14,407 nucleotides of DNA from DASYPQ01 sp046155895 (lineage in GTDB: Bacteria; Planctomycetota; UBA1135; GCA-002686595), in the NCBI GenBank assembly GCA_046155895.1, contig JBJXFB010000188.1, forward strand, positions 1-14,407. Reading direction: 5' to 3'. The notes under the pieces are model-generated. The model did no database searches and had not been told where the DNA came from. It saw only the letters and a program-made list of their open reading frames with translations. Of the stretch, positions 7,262-14,354 are shown one piece after another. Positions within the stretch are counted from its first letter, which is position 1. The number at the start of each line of letters is the position of its first letter. The position numbers and the translations under genes are program-made.

Positions 7262-7888
7262 ATGGCCACGCAGACGAGGAAGAAGTCGATCTACGGAGTC
7301 CATCCGGGCGTGGCGATAGTCCAGGACTGGATCGAGGCGCTCCAGGGGAAGACCGGGCGGTCGCTCGAGCAGTGGATCGCGCTGGTGAAGAAGGAGGGTC
7401 CGAAGGACGAGGCCGGGCGCCGCGCTTGGCTGAAGAAGGAGCACGAGCTCGGCACGAACTCGGCCTGGTGGATCGCCGAGCGCGCTGCGGGACGCGGGAT
7501 GGAGGACGGCGATCCCGCGACGTACCTGAAGGCGGCCGAGCGCTACGTCGAGGAGCAGTATGCGGGGAAGAAGGACGCGCTGCGGCCGATCTACGAGCGG
7601 CTTCTGAAGCTCGGCCTGTCAGTGGGCAAGGACGTGAAGGCCTGCCCGTGCCAGACGATCGTGCCGCTCTACCGCGCGCACGTCTTCGCGCAGATCAAGC
7701 CGTCGACGAATACGCGCGTCGACCTGGGGCTCGCGCTGAAAGACACGAAGACGCCCGCGCGCCTCGTCGACACCGGCGGATTCGCGAAGAAGGACCGGAT
7801 CACGCGGCGGATCGCGATCGCGTCGGTGGCGGAGATCGACGCGGAGGTCGAGCGCTGGCTGCGCAAGGCGTACGAGATGGACGGGTAG
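7262..7888 (+). CDS. DUF4287-DUF5655 domain protein of unknown function
   Basis: The protein has 208 residues, is soluble and has no signal peptide. Residues 12-70 (HPGVAIVQDWIEAL..GKTGRSLEQW, then KKEHELGTNSAWWI) match DUF4287. Residues 95-205 (YAGKKDALRPIYERL, KACPCQTIVPLYRAHVFAQIKP, DTGGFAKKDRIT) match DUF5655. This fused layout is common and uncharacterised in bacteria. The CPC pair (C128, C130) beside a conserved basic and aromatic stretch is eye-catching, but I know of no proven activity. AAGAGG lies 8 nt before the ATG. The gene follows preT by 34 nt and so probably belongs to the same transcript. Its stop is 4 bp from that of the opposing glycosyltransferase gene. A role in pyrimidine metabolism rests only on position. 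Confidence 0.85.
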   Translation: MATQTRKKSIYGVHPGVAIVQDWIEALQGKTGRSLEQWIALVKKEGPKDEAGRRAWLKKEHELGTNSAWWIAERAAGRGMEDGDPATYLKAAERYVEEQYAGKKDALRPIYERLLKLGLSVGKDVKACPCQTIVPLYRAHVFAQIKPSTNTRVDLGLALKDTKTPARLVDTGGFAKKDRITRRIAIASVAEIDAEVERWLRKAYEMDG

Positions 7889-7892
7889 CGGT

Positions 7893-9797
7893 CTAGGCGA
7901 CGAAGTAGGCCGTGTAGACGAACACGGTGAACACCGCCAGAAGGCAGGTGGTGATCCCTCGACCTGCCCTCCAAGCCAGGATCGGCCGCAGTCCAGCTGC
8001 CGCGAGGATCCCGAAGCACGGGCTGATGCCGAGCATGTAGCTCGCCTTCGCGGCGACGTGGATCGGAACGCTGAGGTAGACGAGGAGCAGCGCGAGCAGG
8101 AACGTCAGCACGGCGAGCAGGGCGAGGCTCCTCGCCGGCGCCGATTCCGGCGGAACGGGCACGATCGCTCCGGCGATCATCGCCGCGGTGATCGGCAAGG
8201 CGAACCACAGCACGGGGAACAGGAACGCGTAGTTCCACGGCGGATAGCCGATCACGCCGCTCAAGCCTCCGTCGGCCCAGAGCGAGGAATACAACCCGTC
8301 CCAGAATCCGCGGACGGCGGCGAACACGGGGGTCTCCAGCGAGAAGCCGAAACGGAGAAGATCCTCGGGCGTGCGGTAGCCGGGATCCTGCCACCAGAGG
8401 ATTCCCGTCTCCGCGTCCCAGCCGACGAGGACGGGCTTGCCGAAGTGGATCCAGTTCCTGACGTAGAACCACCCGGCGATGGCGAAGGCCGACGCCAAGA
8501 GCACGAAGAAGCTCCTGCTCCGTCTGCCGGAAGCCACGACAACCATCGTGACGATCGGCACGAGGAGCCAGCCGGTCGCCTTGGTGAGCAGCGCCAATCC
8601 GAGCAGCGCGCCCGGCACGAGGAAGGCCTTCCACTGCGTAGGATGAGCGCGGAGCATCTTCGCGCACTGGAGCAGCAGTGCGGACGAGAGCACCGCGAAC
8701 ATCGGCTCGTTGCCGACGGCCTGCGACATGTAGAGGTTGACGGGCAGGAAGCTGCCGACGAGGAGGCCGACGGACTGGAGGTCGTTCCGATCCGGGAAGC
8801 TCGTCTTCATCAGACGGTAGGTGATCTCGATCTGGAGGGCGCCGCACAGGAGCGGGACGACGCGCAGCCCTCGCTCGAGCGACGGATCGAACCACTCCAC
8901 GATCGGGGAGAGCACGGCCGAGACGAGGTAGAACAAGGGGGCCTGGAACATCTGCCACCCATCGCTCGCGAGAGGCAGGCGGCCGTGATCGAGGAGAAAG
9001 CGGACGTAGCCCGTGTGGGCCTCAACATCGAATCCGTGGCGAAGAGGGAGCTTCCCGATGTTGTTGACCGCGAGGACGACCCAGGCCGCCAGCAGGATCC
9101 AGCGCAGGTTGGAGGCCGTGGCCAGGCTTCGCAGGCGAGGTCGGATGCGAAAAAGGAACGAGCACGCTGCGACGAGGAAGACGACGGTCGCCTGCCACGG
9201 AAGCGTCCTCGCGAAAGCGGTGGAGACGGTGTCCGCCTCGTCCCAAATCGGCAGCTCCACCGGCGCATCCGCGGGAACGGCCCGGGCCCACTCGACACCG
9301 TCGGAGCTGGCTTCCCACGAGTCATCGGTGCGGAGTCCGAGGGCAGCGCAACTCAAGAGGATCGCCGGAGGTGCGTCTTCGTTCTGCGTGACGACCACCA
9401 GCTCGCGCTCCGGATTCCCGCCGTCACGCGGCGGAGGAAGGTCGAACTCACGGCCCTGCTTCCAGTTCTCGGTGGCTCGGGAAGTGTCGTGGATGACCTC
9501 GCCGTCCAGGGAGACCACGGCGGCGCGGAACGCACGGAGCGAGACTCGCGCGCCCTCTCCGCCCGGCGCGGGCGAACTCCATCGAGTCCGGAAGAAGCGG
9601 CGCTCGAGCGATGGACGCCGCAGTAGCGGACTGAATGCCTCCGGAGCTCGAATCCACCGAGCCCCATCGCCGTCCACCAGGAGCGGCACTCGCGGATCGA
9701 CGACTGCCCGAGCCAGGAGCAGCACGACTCCGAGCACGAAGAGCGCGACGAGGATGCGGCGCCGGAGCATCGGATCGGGACTATACCCGCGCCTCAT
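7893..9797 (-). CDS. GT-C fold (ArnT/PMT/GT39-like) membrane glycosyltransferase with N-terminal beta-rich domain
   Basis: The protein has 634 residues. The first membrane helix is at about 15-31. It is followed by a 170-residue extracytoplasmic stretch rich in alternating strands (LRAFRAAVVSLDGEV, ELVVVTQNE, SSDGVEWARA), probably a beta-sandwich. From residue 203 there are many hydrophobic helices. After the third helix comes FDVEAHTGYVRFLL (256-269), whose Asp-x-Glu (D257, E259) sits where GT-C enzymes keep their catalytic acidic pair. GNEPMF (362-367) and LTKATGW (404-410) also fit polyprenyl-phosphate-sugar glycosyltransferases. The likely role is transfer of a sugar from a lipid carrier to a cell-surface acceptor; substrate and acceptor are unknown. 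The start is uncertain between the ATGs at 9797 and 9770 (MLRRRIL); neither has a good ribosome binding site. The gene converges on the DUF4287 gene with 4 bp between stops and no room for a classical terminator. Confidence 0.82.
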   Translation of the reverse strand: MRRGYSPDPMLRRRILVALFVLGVVLLLARAVVDPRVPLLVDGDGARWIRAPEAFSPLLRRPSLERRFFRTRWSSPAPGGEGARVSLRAFRAAVVSLDGEVIHDTSRATENWKQGREFDLPPPRDGGNPERELVVVTQNEDAPPAILLSCAALGLRTDDSWEASSDGVEWARAVPADAPVELPIWDEADTVSTAFARTLPWQATVVFLVAACSFLFRIRPRLRSLATASNLRWILLAAWVVLAVNNIGKLPLRHGFDVEAHTGYVRFLLDHGRLPLASDGWQMFQAPLFYLVSAVLSPIVEWFDPSLERGLRVVPLLCGALQIEITYRLMKTSFPDRNDLQSVGLLVGSFLPVNLYMSQAVGNEPMFAVLSSALLLQCAKMLRAHPTQWKAFLVPGALLGLALLTKATGWLLVPIVTMVVVASGRRSRSFFVLLASAFAIAGWFYVRNWIHFGKPVLVGWDAETGILWWQDPGYRTPEDLLRFGFSLETPVFAAVRGFWDGLYSSLWADGGLSGVIGYPPWNYAFLFPVLWFALPITAAMIAGAIVPVPPESAPARSLALLAVLTFLLALLLVYLSVPIHVAAKASYMLGISPCFGILAAAGLRPILAWRAGRGITTCLLAVFTVFVYTAYFVA

Positions 9798-9848
9798 TTC
9801 TCACGGATTCTCTGTCACCCGGATGCGCAGGAGAAGTCCTCCGGGTGA
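9798..9848. promoter_or_regulatory. Short divergent promoter region with 9-bp inverted repeat
   Basis: The 51 bp between the divergent glycosyltransferase and nuclease genes contain TCACCCGGA at 9815-9823 and its perfect reverse complement TCCGGGTGA at 9840-9848, with a 16-nt loop. The right arm ends exactly one base before the nuclease GTG start. AGGAG (9829-9833), the only good Shine-Dalgarno-like sequence, lies in the loop, 15 nt from the start. The repeat could be a repressor operator acting on both genes, or an mRNA hairpin affecting nuclease translation. The repeat is seen directly; its function is inferred. Confidence 0.5.
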
Positions 9849-10931
9849 GTGAAGAGAGTCCGACAAACTCAGGAGCGAACATCAGCGGAGACGCGGCGCG
9901 CGCCGGATGGGGACTACCACGCCCTACTCCGCGACTTGAGGCAACGGATCCGAGCAGCCCGCACTCGGGCGGTCCTTTCGGTCAACCGGGAGCTCATCCT
10001 TCTGTACTGGAGAATCGGTCGGGCCCTTCTGAAGCGCGAGCGAGAAGCTGGTTGGGGGACGGGCATCATCCCCCGGCTGGCCATGGATCTGCGACGAGAG
10101 TTCCCGGACTTCCGCGGATTCTCCGCCCGAAACCTCGGTTACATGCTGGCCCTCGCCCGGGCCTGGCCCGATCCGCAAATTTTGCAACGGACCGTTGCAA
10201 AATTGCCCTGGAGACACAATTGTCGGCTACTCGATCGTGTGGTCGATCCAAACCAGCGTGCTTGGTATCTGCAGGCCGCGATCGACCATGGCTGGTCGGG
10301 TGATGTTCTCGAGCATCAGATCCGGTCCAAGCTGTTCGAGCGTCAAGGTACGGCGGTAACGAACTTCAGGACGACCCTGCCCCGGCCGGAATCCGACAAC
10401 GCGCAGCGAATCCTGAAGGACTCCTATGCTCTGGACTTCCTGGGTCTCGGCCTCGGTGCGCGAGAACGGGATCTGCACGACGGCCTGCTCCGTCGTCTCC
10501 GTGATTTCCTGATCGAGCTGGGATTCGGCTTCGCATTCGTCGGCAGCCAACAGCACCTCGAAGTCGACGGGAAAGACTTCTACATCGACCTGCTCTTCTA
10601 TCACTTGCGATTGAGATCCTTCGTCGTAGTCGAGCTCAAGGTCGGCGAGTTCGAACCCGAGCACGCAGGAAAGTTGAGCTTCTATCTATCCGCTGTGGAC
10701 GACCAGTTGAGGCAGACGCACGACGCGCCGACGATCGGCCTCCTGCTTTGTCGAACCAGGAGCCGGATCATCGCCGAGTACGCCCTGCGCGATCTAGGCA
10801 AGCCGATGGGGGTGGCCACGTGGAGCTCTGGAAGAACTCTCCCCCAGGGGTGGCGAGGGAGCTTGCCATCGCTCCGGAGACTCGAACGCGCCGTTGGAGC
10901 CAAGACGGTCGAGGTCCGAGGCCCGAAGTGA
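9849..10931 (+). CDS. YhcG/DUF1016 family PD-(D/E)XK nuclease
   Basis: The protein has 360 residues, full length for this family. The N-terminal DUF1016 part spans about 23-165 (LLYWRIG, LRREFPDFRGFSARNLGYM, AKLPWRHNCRLLDRV, WYLQAAIDHGWS). The C-terminal nuclease domain spans about 180-335 and has the PD-(D/E)XK core: Asp247 in YIDLLFYH, then Glu262-Leu-Lys264 in VVVELKVG, then KLSFYLSAVDDQL. YALRDLGKPMGVA is a family hallmark near the end. All catalytic residues are present, so the gene looks active. The role of YhcG-type nucleases is largely unknown; DNA cleavage is inferred from the fold. The GTG start at 9849 directly follows an in-frame TGA, so no earlier start is possible. Codon use looks less GC-biased than in neighbours, which suggests acquisition by transfer. 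No restriction-modification or antitoxin partner is next to it. Confidence 0.9.
   Translation: MKRVRQTQERTSAETRRAPDGDYHALLRDLRQRIRAARTRAVLSVNRELILLYWRIGRALLKREREAGWGTGIIPRLAMDLRREFPDFRGFSARNLGYMLALARAWPDPQILQRTVAKLPWRHNCRLLDRVVDPNQRAWYLQAAIDHGWSGDVLEHQIRSKLFERQGTAVTNFRTTLPRPESDNAQRILKDSYALDFLGLGLGARERDLHDGLLRRLRDFLIELGFGFAFVGSQQHLEVDGKDFYIDLLFYHLRLRSFVVVELKVGEFEPEHAGKLSFYLSAVDDQLRQTHDAPTIGLLLCRTRSRIIAEYALRDLGKPMGVATWSSGRTLPQGWRGSLPSLRRLERAVGAKTVEVRGPK
10175..10206. repeat. Near-perfect AT-rich palindrome inside the nuclease gene
   Basis: Arms AATTTTGCAACGG (10178-10190) and CCGTTGCAAAATT (10192-10204) are perfect reverse complements around one central A. Two further base pairs (GC/GC) form outside after a single bulged A at 10177. 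The AT-rich arms stand out in very GC-rich DNA. The stretch encodes the conserved QILQRTVAKLPW segment, so the reading frame is not broken. Confidence 0.8.
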
Positions 10932-11000
10932 AGACCAGCCTCATGAGGTGCGCGGGTGGAACTCGCATCGCCTCGACTTGCCGGTTTCAATGAGGCCCGC

Positions 11001-12350
11001 ATGCCCGACCTGTCCATCGATTTCGCCGGCATCGCGAGTCCGAACCCGTTCTGGCTCGCCAGCGGTCCGCCGACGAACTCGGCGCTCCAGGTGATGCGCG
11101 CCTTCGACGCCGGCTGGGGCGGCGCGGTCTGGAAGACCGTCGGCAATCCGATCGTCAACGTCTCCTCGCGCCTGGGCTCCGTCGACGTCGACGGCCACCG
11201 CATGATCGGCTTGAACAACATCGAGCTCATCAGCGAGCGCACGGTCACCGAGAACCTGAGAGAAGTCGCCGAGGTCAAGAAGCGCTTCCCCAAGCACGCC
11301 GTGATCGTTTCCCTGATGTTCGACGGCCGCGAGGAATGGACCGAGGCGATCCGCCGCGTCCAGGACACGGGCTGCGACGGACTCGAGCTCAACTTCGGCT
11401 GCCCGCACGGCATGTGCGAACGCGGCATGGGCAGCGCGATCGGCCAGGAGCCGAAGGTCCTCGAGGAGCTCGTCCGCTGGGTCATGGCCGAGGCGCGCAT
11501 CCCCGTCATCGCGAAACTGACGCCGAACGTCTCGCACATCGCCGATCCCGCGCTCGCAGCCGTCCGCGGAGGCGCGAACGCGCTCTCGCTCGTCAACACG
11601 TTCCAGAGCATCATCGGCGTCGATCTCGACCGCCTCGTGCCGATCCCGCGCGTCGGGGACGCGTCGAGCCACGGCGGCTACTGCGGTCCGGCGGTCAAGC
11701 CGATCGCGCTCAAGATGGTCGCGGAGCTCGCGCGCGACCGGCGCATCGGCATCCCGATCAGCGGCATCGGCGGCATCGCGACCTGGCGCGAGGCGGCGGA
11801 GTTCCTGGCTCTCGGCGCGGGCTCGGTGCAGGTGTGCACGGCGGTCATGCACCACGGCTACCGCATCGTCGAGGACATGATCGACGGGCTCGACGCCTAC
11901 CTCGCGAACCGCGGCATGAAGAAGGTGGGCGAGCTCGTCGGCGCGGCCTTGCCGGCGTTCAAGGACTGGGGCGACCTCGACCTCAACTACCACGTCGTCG
12001 CGAGGATCGACGAGGCGAAGTGCATCGGCTGCAACTTGTGCTTCGTCGCCTGCCACGACGGCGCGCACCAGTGCATCCACCGGCCGGGGACGCCCGCGAT
12101 CGCGGGACATGTCGCTCCGATGGCGACGATCGCGGCCGAGCGGGCAGCGCGAGCGGCTCCCGACGCGCCCTACCGCGTGCCTTGGGTCGACGAGACCGAG
12201 TGCGTCGGCTGCAACCTGTGCGCGCTCGTGTGCCCGGTGCACGATTGCATCACGATGGTCGAGCGACGCCGCGCGAGCGGGACGGAGACGTGGAACGACC
12301 GCGTCGCGGCCGGAAGGGACCGGGTTCCCGGCGGGCTCCACGATCGGTGA
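11001..12350 (+). CDS. preA: NAD-dependent dihydropyrimidine dehydrogenase subunit PreA
   Basis: The protein has 449 residues. It is the catalytic subunit that reduces uracil to dihydrouracil, or thymine to dihydrothymine, with electrons from PreT. Residues 1-310 form the FMN-binding TIM barrel: ASGPPTNS (20-27), VWKTVGNP (43-50), IAKLTPNVSHI (170-180), SGIGGIATWREA (254-265) and GAGSVQVCTAVM (272-283). NFGCPHGMCERGMG (131-144) is the mobile active-site loop with the proton-donor Cys134. The C-terminus binds two 4Fe-4S clusters: C341, C344, C347, C351 and C401, C404, C407, C411, as in the C-terminal domain of mammalian DPD. The ATG at 11001 was chosen because GAGG lies 5 nt upstream and the family's N-terminus (MPDLSIDFAG) begins there; the frame opens earlier at 10956. 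It follows the nuclease gene by 69 nt and is separated from preT by 3.8 kb. Confidence 0.93.
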   Translation: MPDLSIDFAGIASPNPFWLASGPPTNSALQVMRAFDAGWGGAVWKTVGNPIVNVSSRLGSVDVDGHRMIGLNNIELISERTVTENLREVAEVKKRFPKHAVIVSLMFDGREEWTEAIRRVQDTGCDGLELNFGCPHGMCERGMGSAIGQEPKVLEELVRWVMAEARIPVIAKLTPNVSHIADPALAAVRGGANALSLVNTFQSIIGVDLDRLVPIPRVGDASSHGGYCGPAVKPIALKMVAELARDRRIGIPISGIGGIATWREAAEFLALGAGSVQVCTAVMHHGYRIVEDMIDGLDAYLANRGMKKVGELVGAALPAFKDWGDLDLNYHVVARIDEAKCIGCNLCFVACHDGAHQCIHRPGTPAIAGHVAPMATIAAERAARAAPDAPYRVPWVDETECVGCNLCALVCPVHDCITMVERRRASGTETWNDRVAAGRDRVPGGLHDR

Positions 12351-12377
12351 GCGCAGCGCGCGTCGAATTTGTCGGCG

Positions 12378-12393
12378 GCGTCGAGCCCGACGC
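12378..12393. terminator. Weak GC hairpin between convergent genes
   Basis: GCGTCG (12378-12383) and CGACGC (12388-12393) flank a 4-nt AGCC loop in the 62-bp gap between the convergent stop codons of preA and the small membrane protein. It could terminate transcription from either side. There is no T-tract, and such short GC repeats arise easily in DNA of this composition. Confidence 0.25.
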
Positions 12394-12412
12394 GGGCGGC
12401 TGATTCTCCGTG

Positions 12413-12904
12413 TCAGCGCCGTCCTTGGTGCCCCAGGACGACCGTGCGCTGCATCTCCTGAACCAGCACGTCCTCGGTGCCATTGCCATCCACATCACCG
12501 AACCACGAACAAGGAGTGAAGGGAGTCGGGACCGCATGTGCGAGGAGGAGCTCGCTCGTGGCTCCCGAACGGACGCGGACCATGCCGGACGTAGCTCGTT
12601 CGAACAGCGGCTCCATGTGGAAGTATTCGTTGGAGAGCTCGTCGGCGACACCGTCTCCGTCGAAGTCACGGGAAACCTCAGCACTCTCGCCCTTCGTGCG
12701 GGGGGCCGATAGCGCTAGCTCCTGCACCCCGACGTGAAGTTCGGGAGATGGATAAGCCCTGCGCACGTCTGCGAATCCGTCCAGGAGCACGAGCCCCATG
12801 GAGAGAAACCATCCAGGGATGAGCAGCGCCAGAGCGACGATTCCGACGACCGTCAGAGTCGATCGCGATTCCTGCCTGGCTCCCTCCTGAACGTCGCTGA
12901 TCAT
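12413..12904 (-). CDS. Small membrane-anchored protein with DxDGDG-type (FG-GAP/EF-loop-like) motifs
   Basis: The protein has 163 residues and I do not recognise it as a named family. Residues 17-41 form one hydrophobic helix (VVGIVALALLIPGWFLSMGLVLL), placing the rest outside the cytoplasm. Two acidic loops follow: D80-F-D82-G-D84-G-V-A-D88 and D137-V-D139-G-N141-G-T-E-D145. Such loops occur in FG-GAP/VCBS repeats, dockerins and EF-hand-like calcium sites. Two such loops are fewer than a full FG-GAP propeller needs, so it is a short or degenerate relative. The ATG at 12904 was chosen because GGAAGG lies 6 nt upstream; a GTG at 12928 would add eight residues. The gene follows the sulfatase-like gene by 28 nt on the same strand and is probably co-transcribed, which hints at a partner role at the cell surface. 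Confidence 0.7.
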   Translation of the reverse strand: MISDVQEGARQESRSTLTVVGIVALALLIPGWFLSMGLVLLDGFADVRRAYPSPELHVGVQELALSAPRTKGESAEVSRDFDGDGVADELSNEYFHMEPLFERATSGMVRVRSGATSELLLAHAVPTPFTPCSWFGDVDGNGTEDVLVQEMQRTVVLGHQGRR

Positions 12905-12910
12905 CGAAGA

Positions 12911-12916
12911 CCTTCC
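12911..12916 (-). promoter_or_regulatory. Ribosome binding site GGAAGG of the small membrane protein
   Basis: GGAAGG on the minus strand lies 6 nt before the ATG at 12904. It favours this start over the upstream GTG at 12928, which has no such site at proper distance. Confidence 0.55.
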
Positions 12917-12932
12917 AGAGGAGAGCACCAGT

Positions 12933-14354
12933 CTACTTCCCCTCTTCCGGGTCCTCGCCGACGTAGCCGAACGCCTTCAGCTGCTCGAGAAGGCTTTCGT
13001 TCTCGACCCGCACGTGCACGAAGTCCGCCGGAGGAGGTGGCAGCGAGTTCAAGTGCTTCATCAGCCGCGCTTCGAGGTCTTGGACGATTCTGGGCTCCGC
13101 TCCGGAGAGGTCGTGACGCTCTTCGGGATCCTCCTTCAGGTCGAAGAGCTGGATCCGGCGCGCTGGGTACGTCTGGTGGATCAGCTTCCAAGGCGGCTCG
13201 AAGATCGCTGCGGCCTTGGCTCCGGAACGATCGAGCTCGAAGCACAACGCGCGCGCGGCGCCCTTCTCGTCCCTCACGAGCTCCGGCGCGAAGCTACGGC
13301 CCTGAAGTGCTTCCGGAGCCTCGATGCCGGTGAGCTCCGACAGCGTCGGATACACGTCGAGCAGGCTGACCGGAGTCCCGATCCTCCGTCCCCCCTTCAC
13401 GGCGGCCGGCCAGCGGATCATCAGCGGGACGCGAACGAGCTCCTCGTGGAGCGAGTGCCCGTGCCCGAGACGCCCGTGGTCCACGATCTCCTCGCCGTGA
13501 TCCGCCGTGATGACGAGCAGGACTTCGTTTCCGCGGAGGCCGAGAGCCTCGTCGAGCCGCCGCAGATGCTCGTCGAGGTAGCTGATCTCGCTGTAGTAGA
13601 GCGGACGGATCTTGTCGGCCAGCGCCTGGTCCGGCTCGGGGTAGCGCTTCTCCAGATCCGTCATGACGAGGTTGGCGGGCGAGTCGCGCAGACTCCGCGC
13701 CAGCTCGGGTGCGCGCTGCGACAACCACGGCTCACGGGGCGTGAACGGGTCGTGCGGATCGAAATAGTGGATCCAGAGAAAGGCCGGCTTCTTCTTCCAG
13801 GTCTTCATCCACTCGGGACCGAAAGCCCGGTGCAGGTGATCGCCGACGAGCGGATTGACTCGGTCGGCGTTCAGGAAGTCCGCCTTGCCGAAGTATTGGC
13901 GGAACCCCTGGGCGAATCCCAGGTAGTCCGCGAGGTGCCTGTTCGACGGAACGCCCACGGTCTCGTACCCCGCATGCTCGAACGCCTCCGCGAGCGTCGT
14001 GAAGGATCCCGGCACGACGGGCTGGGAATGAACGGGAGGATCACTGGGAGACCGATCGCCCTCCACGACCACGCCCCTCACCACGCCGTGAGAGGTCGGC
14101 GCCACGCCCGTGAAGAGCGAAGCCATCGTCGGAACGGTCCAGGAACTCGGAGCGTAGGCGGAAGTGAAGACGACGCCCTCCGCCGCGAGACTCTGGAGGA
14201 ACGGAGTCGTGCCCGGCTCCTCGCCGTGGAAGGAGACGGCGTCGGCCCGCAGCGTGTCGATCGTGATGAGGACGACGACGGAGGGGCGTGGAGTCCGCCT
14301 CACGCCTGAAGGCTCACCGGAACATCCACAGACGAGCGGTAGAACCAGCAACAA
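12933..14354 (-). CDS. Sulfatase-like alkaline phosphatase superfamily lipoprotein with Thr at the nucleophile position (5' end uncertain)
   Basis: The protein has 473 residues from a TTG at 14354, but the frame stays open to the window edge. The true start may lie beyond 14407, because the visible N-terminus (MLLVLPLVCGC) is very short for a signal peptide. VCGC at 8-11 resembles a lipobox, which would make it a lipoprotein anchored at Cys11. ITIDTLRAD (30-38) gives the first metal ligands. The nucleophile segment SSWTVPTMASLFTG (70-83) has Thr73 where true sulfatases have the Cys that becomes formylglycine (CxPxR). DPHDPF (199-204), TADHGEE (283-289) and GHGHSL (297-302) supply the other metal and substrate ligands. 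DVYPTLSELTGI also fits the family. Substrate and reaction are open: hydrolysis or transfer of a sulfate, phosphate or phospho-alcohol group. It is probably co-transcribed with the small membrane protein downstream. Confidence 0.85.
   Translation of the reverse strand: MLLVLPLVCGCSGEPSGVRRTPRPSVVVLITIDTLRADAVSFHGEEPGTTPFLQSLAAEGVVFTSAYAPSSWTVPTMASLFTGVAPTSHGVVRGVVVEGDRSPSDPPVHSQPVVPGSFTTLAEAFEHAGYETVGVPSNRHLADYLGFAQGFRQYFGKADFLNADRVNPLVGDHLHRAFGPEWMKTWKKKPAFLWIHYFDPHDPFTPREPWLSQRAPELARSLRDSPANLVMTDLEKRYPEPDQALADKIRPLYYSEISYLDEHLRRLDEALGLRGNEVLLVITADHGEEIVDHGRLGHGHSLHEELVRVPLMIRWPAAVKGGRRIGTPVSLLDVYPTLSELTGIEAPEALQGRSFAPELVRDEKGAARALCFELDRSGAKAAAIFEPPWKLIHQTYPARRIQLFDLKEDPEERHDLSGAEPRIVQDLEARLMKHLNSLPPPPADFVHVRVENESLLEQLKAFGYVGEDPEEGK

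Noticed and set aside
7889..7892. Terminator between the convergent DUF4287 and glycosyltransferase genes
   Set aside because: The gap is only 4 bp, and I see no hairpin with a T-run at either stop codon.
9849..10931. Defence island or restriction-modification system around the nuclease
   Set aside because: No methylase, helicase, specificity subunit, antitoxin or phage gene is adjacent. The neighbours are a glycosyltransferase and preA.
10939..10948. 10-bp palindrome CCTCATGAGG after the nuclease gene
   Set aside because: It is too short to be notable and has no second copy or T-tract.
10956..11000. Upstream start of preA at 10956 (15 extra residues)
   Set aside because: There is no ribosome binding site there, and the family N-terminus begins at the ATG at 11001, which has GAGG 5 nt upstream.
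10941..12341. 466-codon antisense frame over preA
   Set aside because: Asp/Val/Arg-rich shadow translation with no recognisable domain. PreA has all FMN and Fe-S motifs in the other strand.
13014..14309. 431-codon plus-strand frame over the sulfatase-like gene
   Set aside because: It is a shadow with no motif; the minus-strand frame carries the whole set of metal-site motifs.
12933..14354. Call as an ordinary formylglycine sulfatase
   Set aside because: The CxPxR signature is absent; Thr stands at the Cys position.
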